NCBI RefSeq assembly: GCF_900112185.1
Contig: NZ_FOKP01000016.1
Coordinates: forward strand, 1-64,000
Direction: 5' to 3'
Length of the DNA stretch: 64,000 nucleotides
DNA from: Allobosea sp. CRIB-10
GTDB lineage: Bacteria; Pseudomonadota; Alphaproteobacteria; Rhizobiales; Beijerinckiaceae
Shown here: positions 1-10,704 of the stretch, piece after piece
Layout of the letters: each line of letters begins with the position of its first letter
Position numbering within the stretch: the stretch's first letter is position 1
Made by a program: the position numbers and the translations under genes
The notes under the pieces: generated by a model
What the model was told of the DNA's origin: nothing
What the model saw: only the letters and a program-made list of their open reading frames with translations
Database searches by the model: none

Positions 1-91
1 ATTGCTCGTCATTCAACCAAAACAAGCGGCTCATGGAACTTACCTCTCCCATGACCTGCTTGAATCACAAACTGGCCGTTGAGTTTAGACC

Positions 92-274
92 CTAGTGGGC
101 GGCGATAGCGGTCTTGCCCCGGGGCAGCGCCTTGAGATGACCGACAGCAACTGGCCGGGCGCCGGCGAGAGCCGTCAGCCCAGCCAATCGCCGGCCGCGG
201 ATCTCGACGCCGCGTGTCAGGCGCGCGTTGAGGCGTTTGGCGAAAGCGGCAATGCGAGCAAAAATCCTGAACAT
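92..274 (-). CDS. Small basic hypothetical protein
   Basis: A 60-residue reading frame, strongly basic, with an amphipathic N-terminus beginning MFRIFARIAAF and no cysteines or recognisable motif. I do not recognise a family. The overlapping longer frames here have shadow-like composition rich in R, P and H, whereas this one has a normal alternation of hydrophobic and basic residues. The ribosome binding site is weak, so it could be spurious. It is transcribed towards the window edge, away from the DUF1489 gene. Confidence 0.35.
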   Translation of the reverse strand: MFRIFARIAAFAKRLNARLTRGVEIRGRRLAGLTALAGARPVAVGHLKALPRGKTAIAAH

Positions 275-390
275 GGTGGTTCACGTCACATGCGCCTGAC
301 CGCGATGGGTGGCGCTTCCACCATGATGTAGGAACCTCGGCATAAGGCTTCGAAGCGTTTCGCAGCCGCCAGCCTAAGCGTTCCGTAAAG

Positions 391-828
391 TTACAGCAGC
401 CCCAGCTCCGCCAGCTCCCGGCGCATCTGCTCCGGCATGACGCCGAGATCGCCGCCGCGCTCGGAGATGTCGCGCGGCGCGTCCTTGTCCTGCAGGTAGC
501 GCCAGCCCTGGAACGGCCGGAACGGCCTCGGCTCGACCGGCACCACCACCGGCTCCATCACCAGATGGCAGCGCCCGATGCCCTCGCCGTCGGTGAAGGG
601 GCGGATGTCGATCAGGCGCTGGCGCGCCGAGACCTGGCCCTTGATCACCCAGTAGAGCGAGCCGCCGTTGACGATCTCCTCGATCCGCTTCGGCACCATG
701 CGGGTGGTGTGCAGCTGCTCCAACGGCTCGCCGCGAGCGCGGCGCTGCGTCTGCCGCTCGACGATCCACGCTTCGAGATCGCTGATCGATTCGGCGCCGA
801 CGCAGAGCTTGAGGATATGGAGCGGCAT
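391..828 (-). CDS. DUF1489 family protein
   Basis: A 145-residue protein starting MPLHILKLCVGAES, the typical opening of the alphaproteobacterial DUF1489 family (function unknown, usually single copy). The body has the family-like pattern of charged and tryptophan/proline-rich stretches (RPFRPFQGWRYL near residue 107). The frame stays open further upstream, but the internal ATG at 828 gives the expected family length and drops an unlikely arginine-rich leader. Family assignment is by recognition of the sequence; role unknown. Confidence 0.8.
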   Translation of the reverse strand: MPLHILKLCVGAESISDLEAWIVERQTQRRARGEPLEQLHTTRMVPKRIEEIVNGGSLYWVIKGQVSARQRLIDIRPFTDGEGIGRCHLVMEPVVVPVEPRPFRPFQGWRYLQDKDAPRDISERGGDLGVMPEQMRRELAELGLL

Positions 829-903
829 GGCGGGCAACCTAATCCTCACTGAGGCGCCTCGCCAGAGCCCGGAGCCTTTCTCCACAAGCCGACGAACCCT
901 TCC

Positions 904-998
904 CCGTCATGGTCGGGCTTGTCCCGACCATCCACGTCTTTCCTGATGCAACGCGGTGTCCGAGACGTGGATGCTCGCCACAAGGGCGAGCATGACGG
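904..998. repeat. Intergenic palindromic repeat (REP/BIME-like)
   Basis: About 95 bp bounded by CCGTCATG and CATGACGG, which are inverted copies of each other. Inside are two hairpins, GGTCGGG/CCCGACC on the left and TGCTCGCC/GGCGAGCA on the right, plus an inner CACGTC/GACGTG pair. No reading frame. The same CGTCATG ... CATGACG borders occur in other intergenic elements of this window. Confidence 0.75.
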
Positions 999-1088
999 CA
1001 GAGACGCCGGGGTGGCCCGCGCCAGCGCGGCCATGACGGCGCCGCTCGCGCAGGCTACTAAGGCCACCGACCCGAACGGAGGCACGAC

Positions 1089-1868
1089 ATGCGCGGACTG
1101 CAAGGCAAGGCCATTCTCGTCACCGGCTCCTCGACCGGCATCGGCTATGCGATGGCCGAACGCTTGATCGCCGAGGGCGCCAAGGTGTTGATCCATGGCC
1201 GCGAGCAGAACGAGGTCGATACCGCCTGCCGCAAGCTCGGCCCCGCGACCTCTGGCGCGATCGGCGATCTCGCCGAGCCGGCGACGGCCCAGACACTGGT
1301 CGATGCGACGCGAAAGGCCTTCGGCCGCATCGACGGCCTCGTCAACAATGCCGGCATCTATCCGCGCGGCGTGCTGGGCGAGACGACGGCTGCGTTCTTC
1401 GACCATATGTTCGCGATCAACACCCGTGCGCCGCTGCTCTGCGCCGAGGCGGCGATCCGCGCCTTCCGCCTGCAGAAATCCGGCGGCTCGATCCTCACCG
1501 TCGGCTCGATCAACGCCTGGTGCGGCAATTCCAATCTCACCGTCTATTCGATGTCGAAGGGAGCGCTGATGACGATGACGCGCAACCTCGCCAACACGCT
1601 CGGGCGCGAGCATATCCGGGTCAACCAGCTCAATGTCGGCTGGACCTTCACCGCCAACGAAGATGCAACCCAGCAGCGCGAGGGCAAGAAGCCGGGCTGG
1701 GAGAAGGAGGTGCCGCTCGAATTCGCCCCCTTCGGAGAGATCATGCAGCCGGCCGAGATCGCCGCCCACACCGCCTTCTGGCTGTCGGAGGAGAGCGGCC
1801 ATGTCTCCGGCCAGATCTACGAGGTCGAGCAATACCCGCTGCTGGGCCGCGGACGGGCGGCGGACTAA
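1089..1868 (+). CDS. SDR family oxidoreductase
   Basis: A classical short-chain dehydrogenase/reductase of 259 residues. The nucleotide-binding glycine motif TGSSTGIG is at residues 12-19, the NNAG motif at 86-89, the catalytic serine near 140 and the YxxxK pair at Y153/K157. Single Rossmann domain, cytosolic, NAD(P)-dependent. The substrate cannot be read from sequence. A palindromic repeat sits on each side, so it is probably transcribed alone or read through into the APH-like gene downstream. Confidence 0.92.
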   Translation: MRGLQGKAILVTGSSTGIGYAMAERLIAEGAKVLIHGREQNEVDTACRKLGPATSGAIGDLAEPATAQTLVDATRKAFGRIDGLVNNAGIYPRGVLGETTAAFFDHMFAINTRAPLLCAEAAIRAFRLQKSGGSILTVGSINAWCGNSNLTVYSMSKGALMTMTRNLANTLGREHIRVNQLNVGWTFTANEDATQQREGKKPGWEKEVPLEFAPFGEIMQPAEIAAHTAFWLSEESGHVSGQIYEVEQYPLLGRGRAAD

Positions 1869-1875
1869 GCTCTGA

Positions 1876-1960
1876 CGTCATTGCGAGGAGCGCAGCGACG
1901 AAGCAATCCAGAGCGCCCGCACAATCCCTCTGGATTGCTTCGCTTACGCTCGCAATGACG
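1876..1960. repeat. Palindromic repeat between SDR and APH genes
   Basis: An 85-bp long imperfect inverted repeat. Outer arms are CGTCATTGCG and CGCAATGACG, and the dyad continues inward with GAAGCAATCCAGAG against CTCTGGATTGCTTC. It begins a few bases after the SDR stop codon. It is of the CGTCATTGCGAG type widespread between genes of Hyphomicrobiales. Confidence 0.8.
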
Positions 1961-1973
1961 GAATAGGCAGACG

Positions 1974-2813
1974 ATGCCGACCGACGCCTTTTCGCCCTGG
2001 CTCACCCGCTGGACCCTCGAACCCGCCGGTGAGCCGATCAGAACCCATGCCAGCCGGCTGTTGCCTGTCCTGCAGGATGGCCGGCCGGCCATGCTGAAAC
2101 TGCCCGAGGTCGAGGATGAGCGCCGCGGCTACCTGCCGCTCGAATACTGGAACGGCGACGGCGCCGCCCGCCTCCTCGCCCGCAGCGAACATGGCGAGGC
2201 GATGCTGATCGAGCGCGCAACCGGTACGCACTCGCTCGCGGCCATGGCCCGCGGCGGCGCGGCCGGCGACGACGAGGCCACCGCCATCCTCTGCGACGCC
2301 ATCGCCGCCTTGCAGAAGCCGCGCGGCCCGGCGCCCTCAGGCCTGATCCCGCTGGAGACTTGGTTCAATGACCTGTTCCCGGCGGCAGCCCAGCACGGCG
2401 GCATCCTTGCGCGCTCCGCCATACTGGCAAGCGAACTCCTGCCCACGCAGCGCGAGATCATGCCGCTGCATGCCGACCTGCACCACGACAATGTGCTCGA
2501 TTTCGAAGGGAGGGGCTGGCTCGCCATCGACCCGAAATCGGTGATCGGCGACCGCGCCTTCGAATACACCATCCTGTTCTGCGATCCTGATCTCGCCGAT
2601 CCGGAGCCGCCCGTCGCGACCGTGCCGGGCCGCTTCGAGCGCCGGCTGGAGATCGTGCTGGCCAAATCCGGCCTGGAGCGCGAGCGCCTGCTCAAATGGG
2701 TCCTGGCCTGGTGCGGGCTCTCGGCCGCCTGGTTCGCCGAAGACGAGGACCCATTGGCGCAGATCAACCTCAGCGTGGCCGAGCGGGCCATCGTGGCGTT
2801 GGACAGCCCGTAG
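1974..2813 (+). CDS. Aminoglycoside phosphotransferase family kinase (APH(6)/hydroxyurea kinase type)
   Basis: A 279-residue kinase-like fold protein. The Brenner-type catalytic loop HADLHHDN is at 166-173 and the metal-binding IDPK (DFG equivalent) at 185-188. MLK near residue 42 is the probable ATP-binding lysine strand. Overall order and length match the streptomycin 6-kinase/hydroxyurea phosphotransferase family. The family transfers ATP phosphate to an antibiotic hydroxyl, but chromosomal members are often of unknown substrate, so resistance is only a possibility. Cytosolic, single gene between two repeat elements. Confidence 0.85.
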   Translation: MPTDAFSPWLTRWTLEPAGEPIRTHASRLLPVLQDGRPAMLKLPEVEDERRGYLPLEYWNGDGAARLLARSEHGEAMLIERATGTHSLAAMARGGAAGDDEATAILCDAIAALQKPRGPAPSGLIPLETWFNDLFPAAAQHGGILARSAILASELLPTQREIMPLHADLHHDNVLDFEGRGWLAIDPKSVIGDRAFEYTILFCDPDLADPEPPVATVPGRFERRLEIVLAKSGLERERLLKWVLAWCGLSAAWFAEDEDPLAQINLSVAERAIVALDSP

Positions 2814-2839
2814 CCGGCAGCCGAAACAGGCGCGGGATC

Positions 2840-2974
2840 CCCTCTCCTGGAAGGAGAGGGGTAGGGGTGAGGTGTTCGGCAGCTGAATCGTTGGCTGGAA
2901 CGTAACAACGCGACCGCTCGCGGAACTGGTCAAACGGCCTACACCTCACCCTGCCCTCTCCTTCCAGGAGAGGG
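2840..2974. repeat. Paired inverted repeat, CCCTCTCC type
   Basis: Two self-complementary blocks, CCTCTCCT-GGA-AGGAGAGG at 2840-2860 and the same arms around TCC at 2954-2974, lie about 90 bp apart. GGTGAGGTG follows the first and CACCTCACC precedes the second, so the whole unit is also an inverted repeat. It lies between the convergent APH and carboxylase genes and may act as a bidirectional terminator. Confidence 0.75.
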
Positions 2975-3005
2975 TTCCCCGCGCCTCCGCTGTCAGGGGG
3001 AGCGC

Positions 3006-4991
3006 TCACTCCCCGAGCACCACCACCTTCGCGCCCTCGGCCACCTGCGCCCCCGGCTCGGCGCCGAGTTCGGTGACGGTGCCGTCGCGCGGGGCGGTCA
3101 GGACGTGCTCCATCTTCATCGCTTCGACGATGGCGAGCCGCTGGCCCTTCACCACCGCCTCGCCAGCCGTGACGAAGAGCGCGATCAGCTTGCCGTGCAT
3201 CGGCGCCTTGATCACGCCGCCCGCCCCCGCCTCCGCATCGAGATCGACGCTGAACGGGTCGAACAGCGCGACCGCCGTCTGCCGGCCGCGATGCAATGCG
3301 AGATAGGTTCCGCCTTCGGCCCGGGCGAGCGTCACCTCATGCTCGCCCTCATCGAGCGGATGGCCCGGCAAAGAGACGCGCGCATCGTCGCCGTTCCACT
3401 CGATCTTGGCCTCGATCCGCTCGCCATCGACCAGCAGCGGCAGGCCGAGCGCCGGGCGCGGCATCAGCGAGAAAGCATCGGCGTCGAGCCAGGGCGACTT
3501 GGCCTCGTCGCCGGTCCGCTCTACGGCAAGGTCTAGTACAGCCACCTGGCGCTCCTCCTCAAGCTGCAAGGCTGCCGCTGCGACCGCCGCCGCATCGAGC
3601 GGCTGCGGCTCGGCCCCGAGCGCCGTGATGTTGCGCTCGATGAAGCCGGTATCGAACGGCCCCTTCCGGAAGCCCTCCGCCTCGGCCAGCTTCTTCAGGA
3701 AGGCGAGATTGGTACGCGGCCCGGCGACGATGGTCTCGCCGAGCGCGAAGGCGAGATGGTCGAGCGCCTCGTCGCGGGTGCGGCCATGCGCGATCACCTT
3801 GGCGATCATCGGGTCATAATACGGCGTCACCGAATCGCCGGCCTCGACGCCGGTATCGATGCGGATGTCCTCGCTCTGCGGGAATTGCAGCGCCCAGAGC
3901 TTGCCGGTCGAGGGCAGGAAACCCTTCTCCGGGTCCTCGGCATAGAGCCGCGCCTCGACGGCATGGCCCTCGGCCCGGACATCCTCCTGCGTGAAGCCGA
4001 GCGGCTCGCCGGCGGCGACCTTGAGCTGGAGCTCGACCAGATCGAGCCCGGTGATCGCCTCGGTGACGGGATGCTCGACCTGGAGGCGAGTGTTCATCTC
4101 CATGAAGTAGAAGCGGTCGGCGCGCAGGCCGTCGCGCCCGTCGGCGATGAACTCGACCGTGCCGGCGCCGACATAGCCGACCGCCTTGGCCGCTTCCGTC
4201 GCCGCCTTGCCCATGGCGGCGCGCACCTCCGGCGTCATGCCTGGTGCCGGCGCTTCCTCGATCACCTTCTGGTGGCGGCGCTGCAGCGAGCAGTCACGCT
4301 CGTAGAGGTGGACGACATTGCCGTGGCTGTCGCCGAACACCTGGATTTCGACATGGCGCGGCGAGAGCACGTATTTCTCGACCAGCACGCGCGCATCGCC
4401 GAAGGCGTTCTTGCCCTCGCGCTGGGCGCTCGACAGAGCGTCGGCGAAGTCCTCGGGCCGATCGACCTTCTTCATGCCCTTGCCGCCACCACCGGCGACC
4501 GCCTTGATCAGCACGGGATAGCCGATGCGCTCGGCCTCCTGGCTTAGGAAATCGACGCCCTGCTCGGCGCCGTGATAGCCCGGCACGACCGGGACATTGG
4601 CCTTCTCGACCAGCGCCTTGGCCGCGTCCTTCAGGCCCATGGCGCTGATGGCGGAGGCCGGCGGGCCGACGAAGACGATGCCGGCGGCCGCGCAGGCCTC
4701 GGCGAATTCGACATTCTCGGAGAGGAAGCCGTAGCCCGGGTGAATGCAGGCGGCGCCAGACTCCTTCGCCACGGCGAGAATTTTCTGCGCATCGAGATAG
4801 CTCTCGCGCGCCGGCGCCGGGCCGATCCGATAGGCCTCGTCCGCCATCTCGACGAACAGCGCCTCGGCATCTGCGTCGGAATAGACCGCGATGGTGCGCA
4901 GGCCGAGCCGCTTGGCGGTGCGGATCACCCGGCAGGCGATCTCGCCGCGATTGGCGATCAGAATGGAGGGCAGTTTGGCGGCAATCGACAT
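3006..4991 (-). CDS. mccA: Biotin-dependent acyl-CoA carboxylase alpha subunit (probably methylcrotonyl-CoA carboxylase)
   Basis: A 661-residue protein with biotin carboxylase N-domain (ILIANRGEIACRV near 10-22), ATP-grasp with GGGGKG at 167-172, a middle region, and a C-terminal biotinyl domain whose EAMKMEH motif places the biotinylated lysine near 626. It charges biotin with bicarbonate using ATP. It pairs with a carboxyltransferase subunit. The mccB-like gene at 14.3-15.9 kb is the obvious partner, and a second alpha subunit in this window fits PccA better, so MccA is the likelier name here. Starts 27 bp after the CDF-like gene, so probably one operon. Confidence 0.85.
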   Translation of the reverse strand: MSIAAKLPSILIANRGEIACRVIRTAKRLGLRTIAVYSDADAEALFVEMADEAYRIGPAPARESYLDAQKILAVAKESGAACIHPGYGFLSENVEFAEACAAAGIVFVGPPASAISAMGLKDAAKALVEKANVPVVPGYHGAEQGVDFLSQEAERIGYPVLIKAVAGGGGKGMKKVDRPEDFADALSSAQREGKNAFGDARVLVEKYVLSPRHVEIQVFGDSHGNVVHLYERDCSLQRRHQKVIEEAPAPGMTPEVRAAMGKAATEAAKAVGYVGAGTVEFIADGRDGLRADRFYFMEMNTRLQVEHPVTEAITGLDLVELQLKVAAGEPLGFTQEDVRAEGHAVEARLYAEDPEKGFLPSTGKLWALQFPQSEDIRIDTGVEAGDSVTPYYDPMIAKVIAHGRTRDEALDHLAFALGETIVAGPRTNLAFLKKLAEAEGFRKGPFDTGFIERNITALGAEPQPLDAAAVAAAALQLEEERQVAVLDLAVERTGDEAKSPWLDADAFSLMPRPALGLPLLVDGERIEAKIEWNGDDARVSLPGHPLDEGEHEVTLARAEGGTYLALHRGRQTAVALFDPFSVDLDAEAGAGGVIKAPMHGKLIALFVTAGEAVVKGQRLAIVEAMKMEHVLTAPRDGTVTELGAEPGAQVAEGAKVVVLGE

Positions 4992-5018
4992 GAGGGCATC
5001 CTTCGACCGATGCCCTCG

Positions 5019-5702
5019 TTATAGCCCGGCTTGCGCGCCTGTCTCTGCCTTGTTGCGCACGTCGGACTTCGCATCGGCACGCGTCGCCCGCCAGATCGCC
5101 CAGCTCGCCTGGAAGCAGAGGAAGGCGACGAAGACGTCGAACAGGTATTCGGGCCAGCGTACCGGCAGCAGCCGCGCGGCGAGGCCGAGCAGCGCAAAAC
5201 CCGTCGTCGAGATCGCGTCGTTGCGCGAGGACAGCCAGGTCGCCTTGATCACCGGATTCGTCTCGGCCCGGAAGCGCCAGAGTACGCCGATGATGAGATA
5301 GGCGATCAGGATCGCGCTCGCCGCCGAGAAGCCGAGCGTGAAGAGCTCGATCGGCCGCGGCCGCAGGATCTTGTCCCAGAGATCGTAGAGCGTGTGGAAG
5401 CCGGCGACGGCCATCACCGCGCCGATGCCGAGCGCCGCCAGCTTCTCGGCCCGCTCGTCGCGGCCGAAGACCAGCGCGGCGATGCCGTAGAGCGCGACGT
5501 CGTAGACCCAGTCGACGCCGTCCTTGAACAATTGGTTGTTGCTGACGGCAATCGCCCAGAGCACGACATTGCCGGCGAAGATCAGGATGCCGAGCGCGAT
5601 GCCCCAGATCGTCAGGCGATAGGCTCGCCCGACCTTGGGATCGACCGGTGCGGCATGGCCCTGCTCGCTCTGAATCTCTGCTGAACGCTCAAGGCTCGCC
5701 AC
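5019..5702 (-). CDS. Cation-efflux (CDF)-like membrane protein
   Basis: A 227-residue polytopic membrane protein with about five to six hydrophobic segments. Segment VDWVYDVALYGIAAL and the later SSRNDAISTTGFALLG resemble the paired metal-binding helices of cation diffusion facilitators, but there is no obvious cytoplasmic C-terminal domain, so it is a minimal member. Start is GTG at 5702 with GGAG six bases upstream. Directly upstream of the carboxylase alpha gene in the same direction. Substrate unknown; zinc, cobalt or manganese would be typical. Confidence 0.65.
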   Translation of the reverse strand: MASLERSAEIQSEQGHAAPVDPKVGRAYRLTIWGIALGILIFAGNVVLWAIAVSNNQLFKDGVDWVYDVALYGIAALVFGRDERAEKLAALGIGAVMAVAGFHTLYDLWDKILRPRPIELFTLGFSAASAILIAYLIIGVLWRFRAETNPVIKATWLSSRNDAISTTGFALLGLAARLLPVRWPEYLFDVFVAFLCFQASWAIWRATRADAKSDVRNKAETGAQAGL

Positions 5703-5920
5703 TGGAAGCTCCGCACCGCGTCACGGCCACTCTCGCCCAATCAGCCTGCACAGCAAGCCAAACTTCCTTTCCAACGCACCGGGCGCATGTTTAGCTGGCA
5801 CGACGCAACCTCAGGGAGAAAGTCACTTAGGCACCGCTTATCGAGCGCGACGCTGTAGGCGGCCGCGACGAGACGATCGGATCGAACTTTCAGAACATTC
5901 TTTGGCGGGGGCAAATCGGC

Positions 5921-7324
<1,404 letters not shown>

Positions 7325-7332
7325 GCGCGAAA

Positions 7333-7364
7333 CCAGCCGGCGCCGCCCTGGCGGCGCCGGTTGG
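7333..7364. terminator. Bidirectional hairpin between convergent genes
   Basis: Core arms CCGGCGCCGC (7337-7346) and GCGGCGCCGG (7351-7360) with a 4-nt loop. The stem extends outward to about 14 bp, including one G-T pair. It lies between the stop of the AGCS symporter and that of the SDR gene. No real T-run, so intrinsic termination is inferred from position and stem strength. Confidence 0.65.
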
Positions 7365-7375
7365 CGATGAGCGTC

Positions 7376-8137
7376 TCAGCCGCGGCCGACGAGCGGGGCC
7401 TTGGTCGCCATCACCGTGACGAACAGAATGTTGGCGTCGAGCGGCAGGCCGGCCATGTGCAGCACCGTGGTGGCGACATGGCCGACGTCCATCACCGGCT
7501 CGACCTTGATCGAGCCGTCCGGCTGCGGCACGCCGGTGGTCATCTTCTTCGCCATCTCGGTCAGCGCATTGCCGATATCGACCTGACCGACGGCGATGTC
7601 GTATTTGCGTCCGTCGAGCGAGGCGGTCTTGGTCAGGCCGGAGATGGCGTGCTTGGTCGCGGTATAGGCGGCCGAATTCGGCCGCGGCACCTGTGCCGAG
7701 ATCGAGCCGTTGTTGATGATCCGCCCGCCGCGCGGCTCCTGCGACTTCATCGCCTTGAAGGCTTCCTGCGTGCACAGAAACGGGCCGGTCAGATTGGTGT
7801 CGACCACCTTCTGCCAATCCTCCAGCGAGAGGTCCTCGAGCAGCACGCCGCCCGGCGCATTGACGCCGGCATTGTTGAACAGCACGTCGACGCGGCCGAA
7901 CTTGTCCTTGGTCTTGGCGAACAGCGCCTCGACGGACTTCTTGTCGGTGACGTCGGTCGAGACCGCGAGCGCCTGCTCGGCCGGCGCGCCCGAGAGCTTG
8001 ATCGTCTCTTCCAGCGCATCGATGCGGCGCCCAGCCAGCACGGTGCGGTAGCCATCCTTCAGGAAGGCGATGGCGACGGACCGGCCGACGCCCGAGCCGG
8101 CACCGGTGATGATCGCGACCTTGTTATGCCCAGACAT
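7376..8137 (-). CDS. SDR family oxidoreductase
   Basis: 253 residues, classical [11 protein letters not shown] at 11-18, NNAG at 88-91, catalytic serine at 145 in INNGS, and Y158/K162 in YTATK. A cytosolic NAD(P)-dependent dehydrogenase or reductase of unknown substrate. The stretch after the active site has a deletion-like [16 protein letters not shown] typical of one alphaproteobacterial SDR subgroup. Convergent with the symporter. It is a different subgroup from the SDR near the window start. Confidence 0.92.
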   Translation of the reverse strand: MSGHNKVAIITGAGSGVGRSVAIAFLKDGYRTVLAGRRIDALEETIKLSGAPAEQALAVSTDVTDKKSVEALFAKTKDKFGRVDVLFNNAGVNAPGGVLLEDLSLEDWQKVVDTNLTGPFLCTQEAFKAMKSQEPRGGRIINNGSISAQVPRPNSAAYTATKHAISGLTKTASLDGRKYDIAVGQVDIGNALTEMAKKMTTGVPQPDGSIKVEPVMDVGHVATTVLHMAGLPLDANILFVTVMATKAPLVGRG

Positions 8138-8252
8138 GCGCTTCCTCGTCTTTTTGCAATTTCAACCGTTTCAAGTGCCGCACGATAACAGCGCATGCAG
8201 TATGCTGAAGCGGACCCGCCGCGCAACCGCGATGCCCGCGCTGCGTGCCGGC

Positions 8253-9512
8253 TCAGTCGCCCAGCTTCGCCGCAGCGCGCACCCTTGCGGAAAGTTCGAC
8301 CACTGCGCGCCGGTCCGGTTCGAACGTCAGCGCCGCCACGGCACGTGCCGCCGCGAGTTCGGCGTGGCGCAGCGCAGCCGGCGTCAGCCGGCCCGAGCCG
8401 GCGGCTGCCAGGATGGCGAGCGCCTTCTGCACCCTGATGCCGACTTCGACCAGCGCTGCCCCGTCGCGCGCCAATGGCGTGAACACGTCGTCGAGCAGGT
8501 CGTGCTCGTCGAGGCCGGGGACCGTGACATGCCGGCAGGCCGGCGCCTCGTCCGCGCCCTCCCCGGCCCAAATCGACAGGATCCGCACTGCGCGCCCGAT
8601 CACGTCGATCGCGGTACCCGGATCGTTGACCGCCGGCGACAACGCCCGCGAGGCGATCTCGGCGAGGACCGACAGGCCGAAGCGCGGGTCCTGGTCGAAG
8701 GAGCGCATGTCGCCGATGCTGAAAGCTTTTTGCACGGCCCCGAGTTGCTCCTCTTCCAGCCGGCGGCTCGAGCGGGCGAGGATGCTCTCGCGCGCCACGA
8801 ATGCGCCCGGCAGTACCAGCACGTCGATGCGCCCGCCGGCCGCCTGCGCCAGCTTGTCGAGCGCCGCGACGTCGAGATGCTGGAGATAGCCGGTCTCGCT
8901 CGCAAGGATCGGCACGCCCTCCGGCATGCCCCCGGCTGGCGGCGGCAAGGCACCCAGATGCGGCTTTCGCCGGCGCTCGCGCAACGCCTCGGCTGCGGCC
9001 TCCTCGACCCGCCGGGTCGTTTCCCCGAGCCGCCCGAGGCGCGACAGGTATTCGATCCAGCGCAGCAGGGTGACCACCACGAGGGCGATCACAGCGATGG
9101 TCGCGATGAAGAGGACGGCGCGCCCCTCGCCGCCATAGACGCCGGTGCTGAGCGCCACGATGCCGACGATGCTGAACAGGAAGGCGCCGATGAACGTCGA
9201 GAGCGCGTTCTGGGCCTTGGTGTCCTGCAGCAGCAGCATCGTCGCCCGTGGCGTGACGCCGGTCGCCGCAGCGGCGTAGGCCGAGACCATGGCGCCGAGC
9301 GAGAAGGTCGTCACCGCCAGCATGCTCGATGCCATGATGCCGAGCACATTATCGACGGCGTCGGCGCCGATCCGGACCGAGAGGGCCGGCGGAATGAACG
9401 GCTTCAGCCAGATCGCCACGAGCGCCGTCAGCGCGCCAAGCAGCGAGAACAGGGCCGAGCGCACCCAGAGCCGTCGCGTGAACTGCGCCAGAAGCCATTG
9501 CCAGCGCGTCAT
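8253..9512 (-). CDS. DUF2254 family membrane protein
   Basis: A 419-residue protein with four hydrophobic segments in the first 140 residues (two near 18-40 and 58-80, two near 103-143), followed by a long soluble C-terminal part containing AFVARESIL and SPAVNDPGTAIDVI, both typical of DUF2254. Inner-membrane protein of unknown function. Divergent from the Kelch-repeat gene across about 105 bp. Confidence 0.85.
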   Translation of the reverse strand: MTRWQWLLAQFTRRLWVRSALFSLLGALTALVAIWLKPFIPPALSVRIGADAVDNVLGIMASSMLAVTTFSLGAMVSAYAAAATGVTPRATMLLLQDTKAQNALSTFIGAFLFSIVGIVALSTGVYGGEGRAVLFIATIAVIALVVVTLLRWIEYLSRLGRLGETTRRVEEAAAEALRERRRKPHLGALPPPAGGMPEGVPILASETGYLQHLDVAALDKLAQAAGGRIDVLVLPGAFVARESILARSSRRLEEEQLGAVQKAFSIGDMRSFDQDPRFGLSVLAEIASRALSPAVNDPGTAIDVIGRAVRILSIWAGEGADEAPACRHVTVPGLDEHDLLDDVFTPLARDGAALVEVGIRVQKALAILAAAGSGRLTPAALRHAELAAARAVAALTFEPDRRAVVELSARVRAAAKLGD

Positions 9513-9618
9513 GCGGCTCGCCTTTCACCAGGTCGTGATTCCATCGCCAGCTTGCACGCCGGCGGGACCCATTGCCAACGCCCGTGCGGGCCGTAGGTTC
9601 ACCATGGGAGGACGCATC

Positions 9619-10704
9619 ATGACCAGCCTGAGCCGCCGCAGTTTCATCGCCGCCGGGGCCGCCGGTCTCGCCGCCCAGGTCTTCGCCCAGCAACCGGGCC
9701 ACGAGCATCATGGCGGCCATTACGAGCGGCTGAACCAGCCCGGCCGCATCGGCAAGCCCGAGCTCGCCGCCTCGCAGAACGTCTTCGATTCACCGGTGCC
9801 CAAGGCCGCCAATCCGGGACGCTGGAGCACGAAGGCGCTGCTGCCGCTGCCGCGCTCGGAAATGGCCTGGGCGGCGGCGCATGACGACCGCATGCACATC
9901 GTCGGCGGCTATGGCGAGCAGCGCACCGACCGGGCCTACCACCATGTCTACGATCCCAAGGCCGACAAATGGAGCGACGGCGCGCCGTTGCCGCAGGGCG
10001 CCAACCATGTCGGCGTAGCCTTCCTCGACGGAAAACTCTACGCCATCGGCGGCTTCCTGGAGCAGAACCGCAAGCCGCATCCGCAATGCTTCGTCTACGA
10101 TCCCAGGGCGGACAAGTGGGCGCAGATCGCCCCGCTGCCCCGCCCGGTCGGCTCGGCCGCGATCGTCGGCCTGAACGGCGTGCTGCACGCCATCGGCGGC
10201 GCGATCGGCGACACCACCGACACCAAGACCTCGGTCGCCTGGCACCGCGTCTACGATCCGAAGGCCGATGCCTGGAGCGAGCGCACGCCGATGCCGACGG
10301 CGCGCGACCACACCGGCACGCTCGTGATCGGCAATCTGATCCACGTCATCGGCGGCCGCGTCGACTCGTTCCACACCAATTCGAACCTGCACCACGCCTA
10401 TGACCCGGCGACCGACAAATGGGCGCCGCGCAACCCACTGCCGACCGCCCGCTCCGGCCATGGCGCCGTGCTCTATCGCGGCAAGGTCTTCATCATGGGC
10501 GGCGAAGGCACCAACCGCGTCTTCGGCCAGATGGAGGCCTATGACCCGGCGAGCGACGGCTGGGAGCAATACGCCCCGATGCTGACGCCGCGCCACGGCC
10601 TCGGCGCCGCCTTGGTCGGCGACGCCATCCACGTCGCCGGCGGCGGCCCGGTCATGGGCGGCGGCGTGCAGAGCGCCGTGCACGAGGCGTTCAGTTTGGG
10701 TTAA
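9619..10704 (+). CDS. Tat-exported Kelch-repeat (galactose oxidase-like) protein
   Basis: 361 residues from the ATG at 9619, chosen because GGGAGG lies seven bases upstream and the new N-terminus carries a twin-arginine signal (SRRSFIAAGAAG). A short histidine-rich stretch follows (GHEHHGGHYE). The rest is six Kelch blades, each with a YDPxxDxW strand and a closing IGG/MGG turn, forming a six-bladed beta-propeller. Periplasmic or cell-envelope location inferred. No catalytic motif is visible, so it may be a binding or scaffold protein. Its 3' end overlaps the convergent next gene by 14 bp. Confidence 0.85.
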   Translation: MTSLSRRSFIAAGAAGLAAQVFAQQPGHEHHGGHYERLNQPGRIGKPELAASQNVFDSPVPKAANPGRWSTKALLPLPRSEMAWAAAHDDRMHIVGGYGEQRTDRAYHHVYDPKADKWSDGAPLPQGANHVGVAFLDGKLYAIGGFLEQNRKPHPQCFVYDPRADKWAQIAPLPRPVGSAAIVGLNGVLHAIGGAIGDTTDTKTSVAWHRVYDPKADAWSERTPMPTARDHTGTLVIGNLIHVIGGRVDSFHTNSNLHHAYDPATDKWAPRNPLPTARSGHGAVLYRGKVFIMGGEGTNRVFGQMEAYDPASDGWEQYAPMLTPRHGLGAALVGDAIHVAGGGPVMGGGVQSAVHEAFSLG

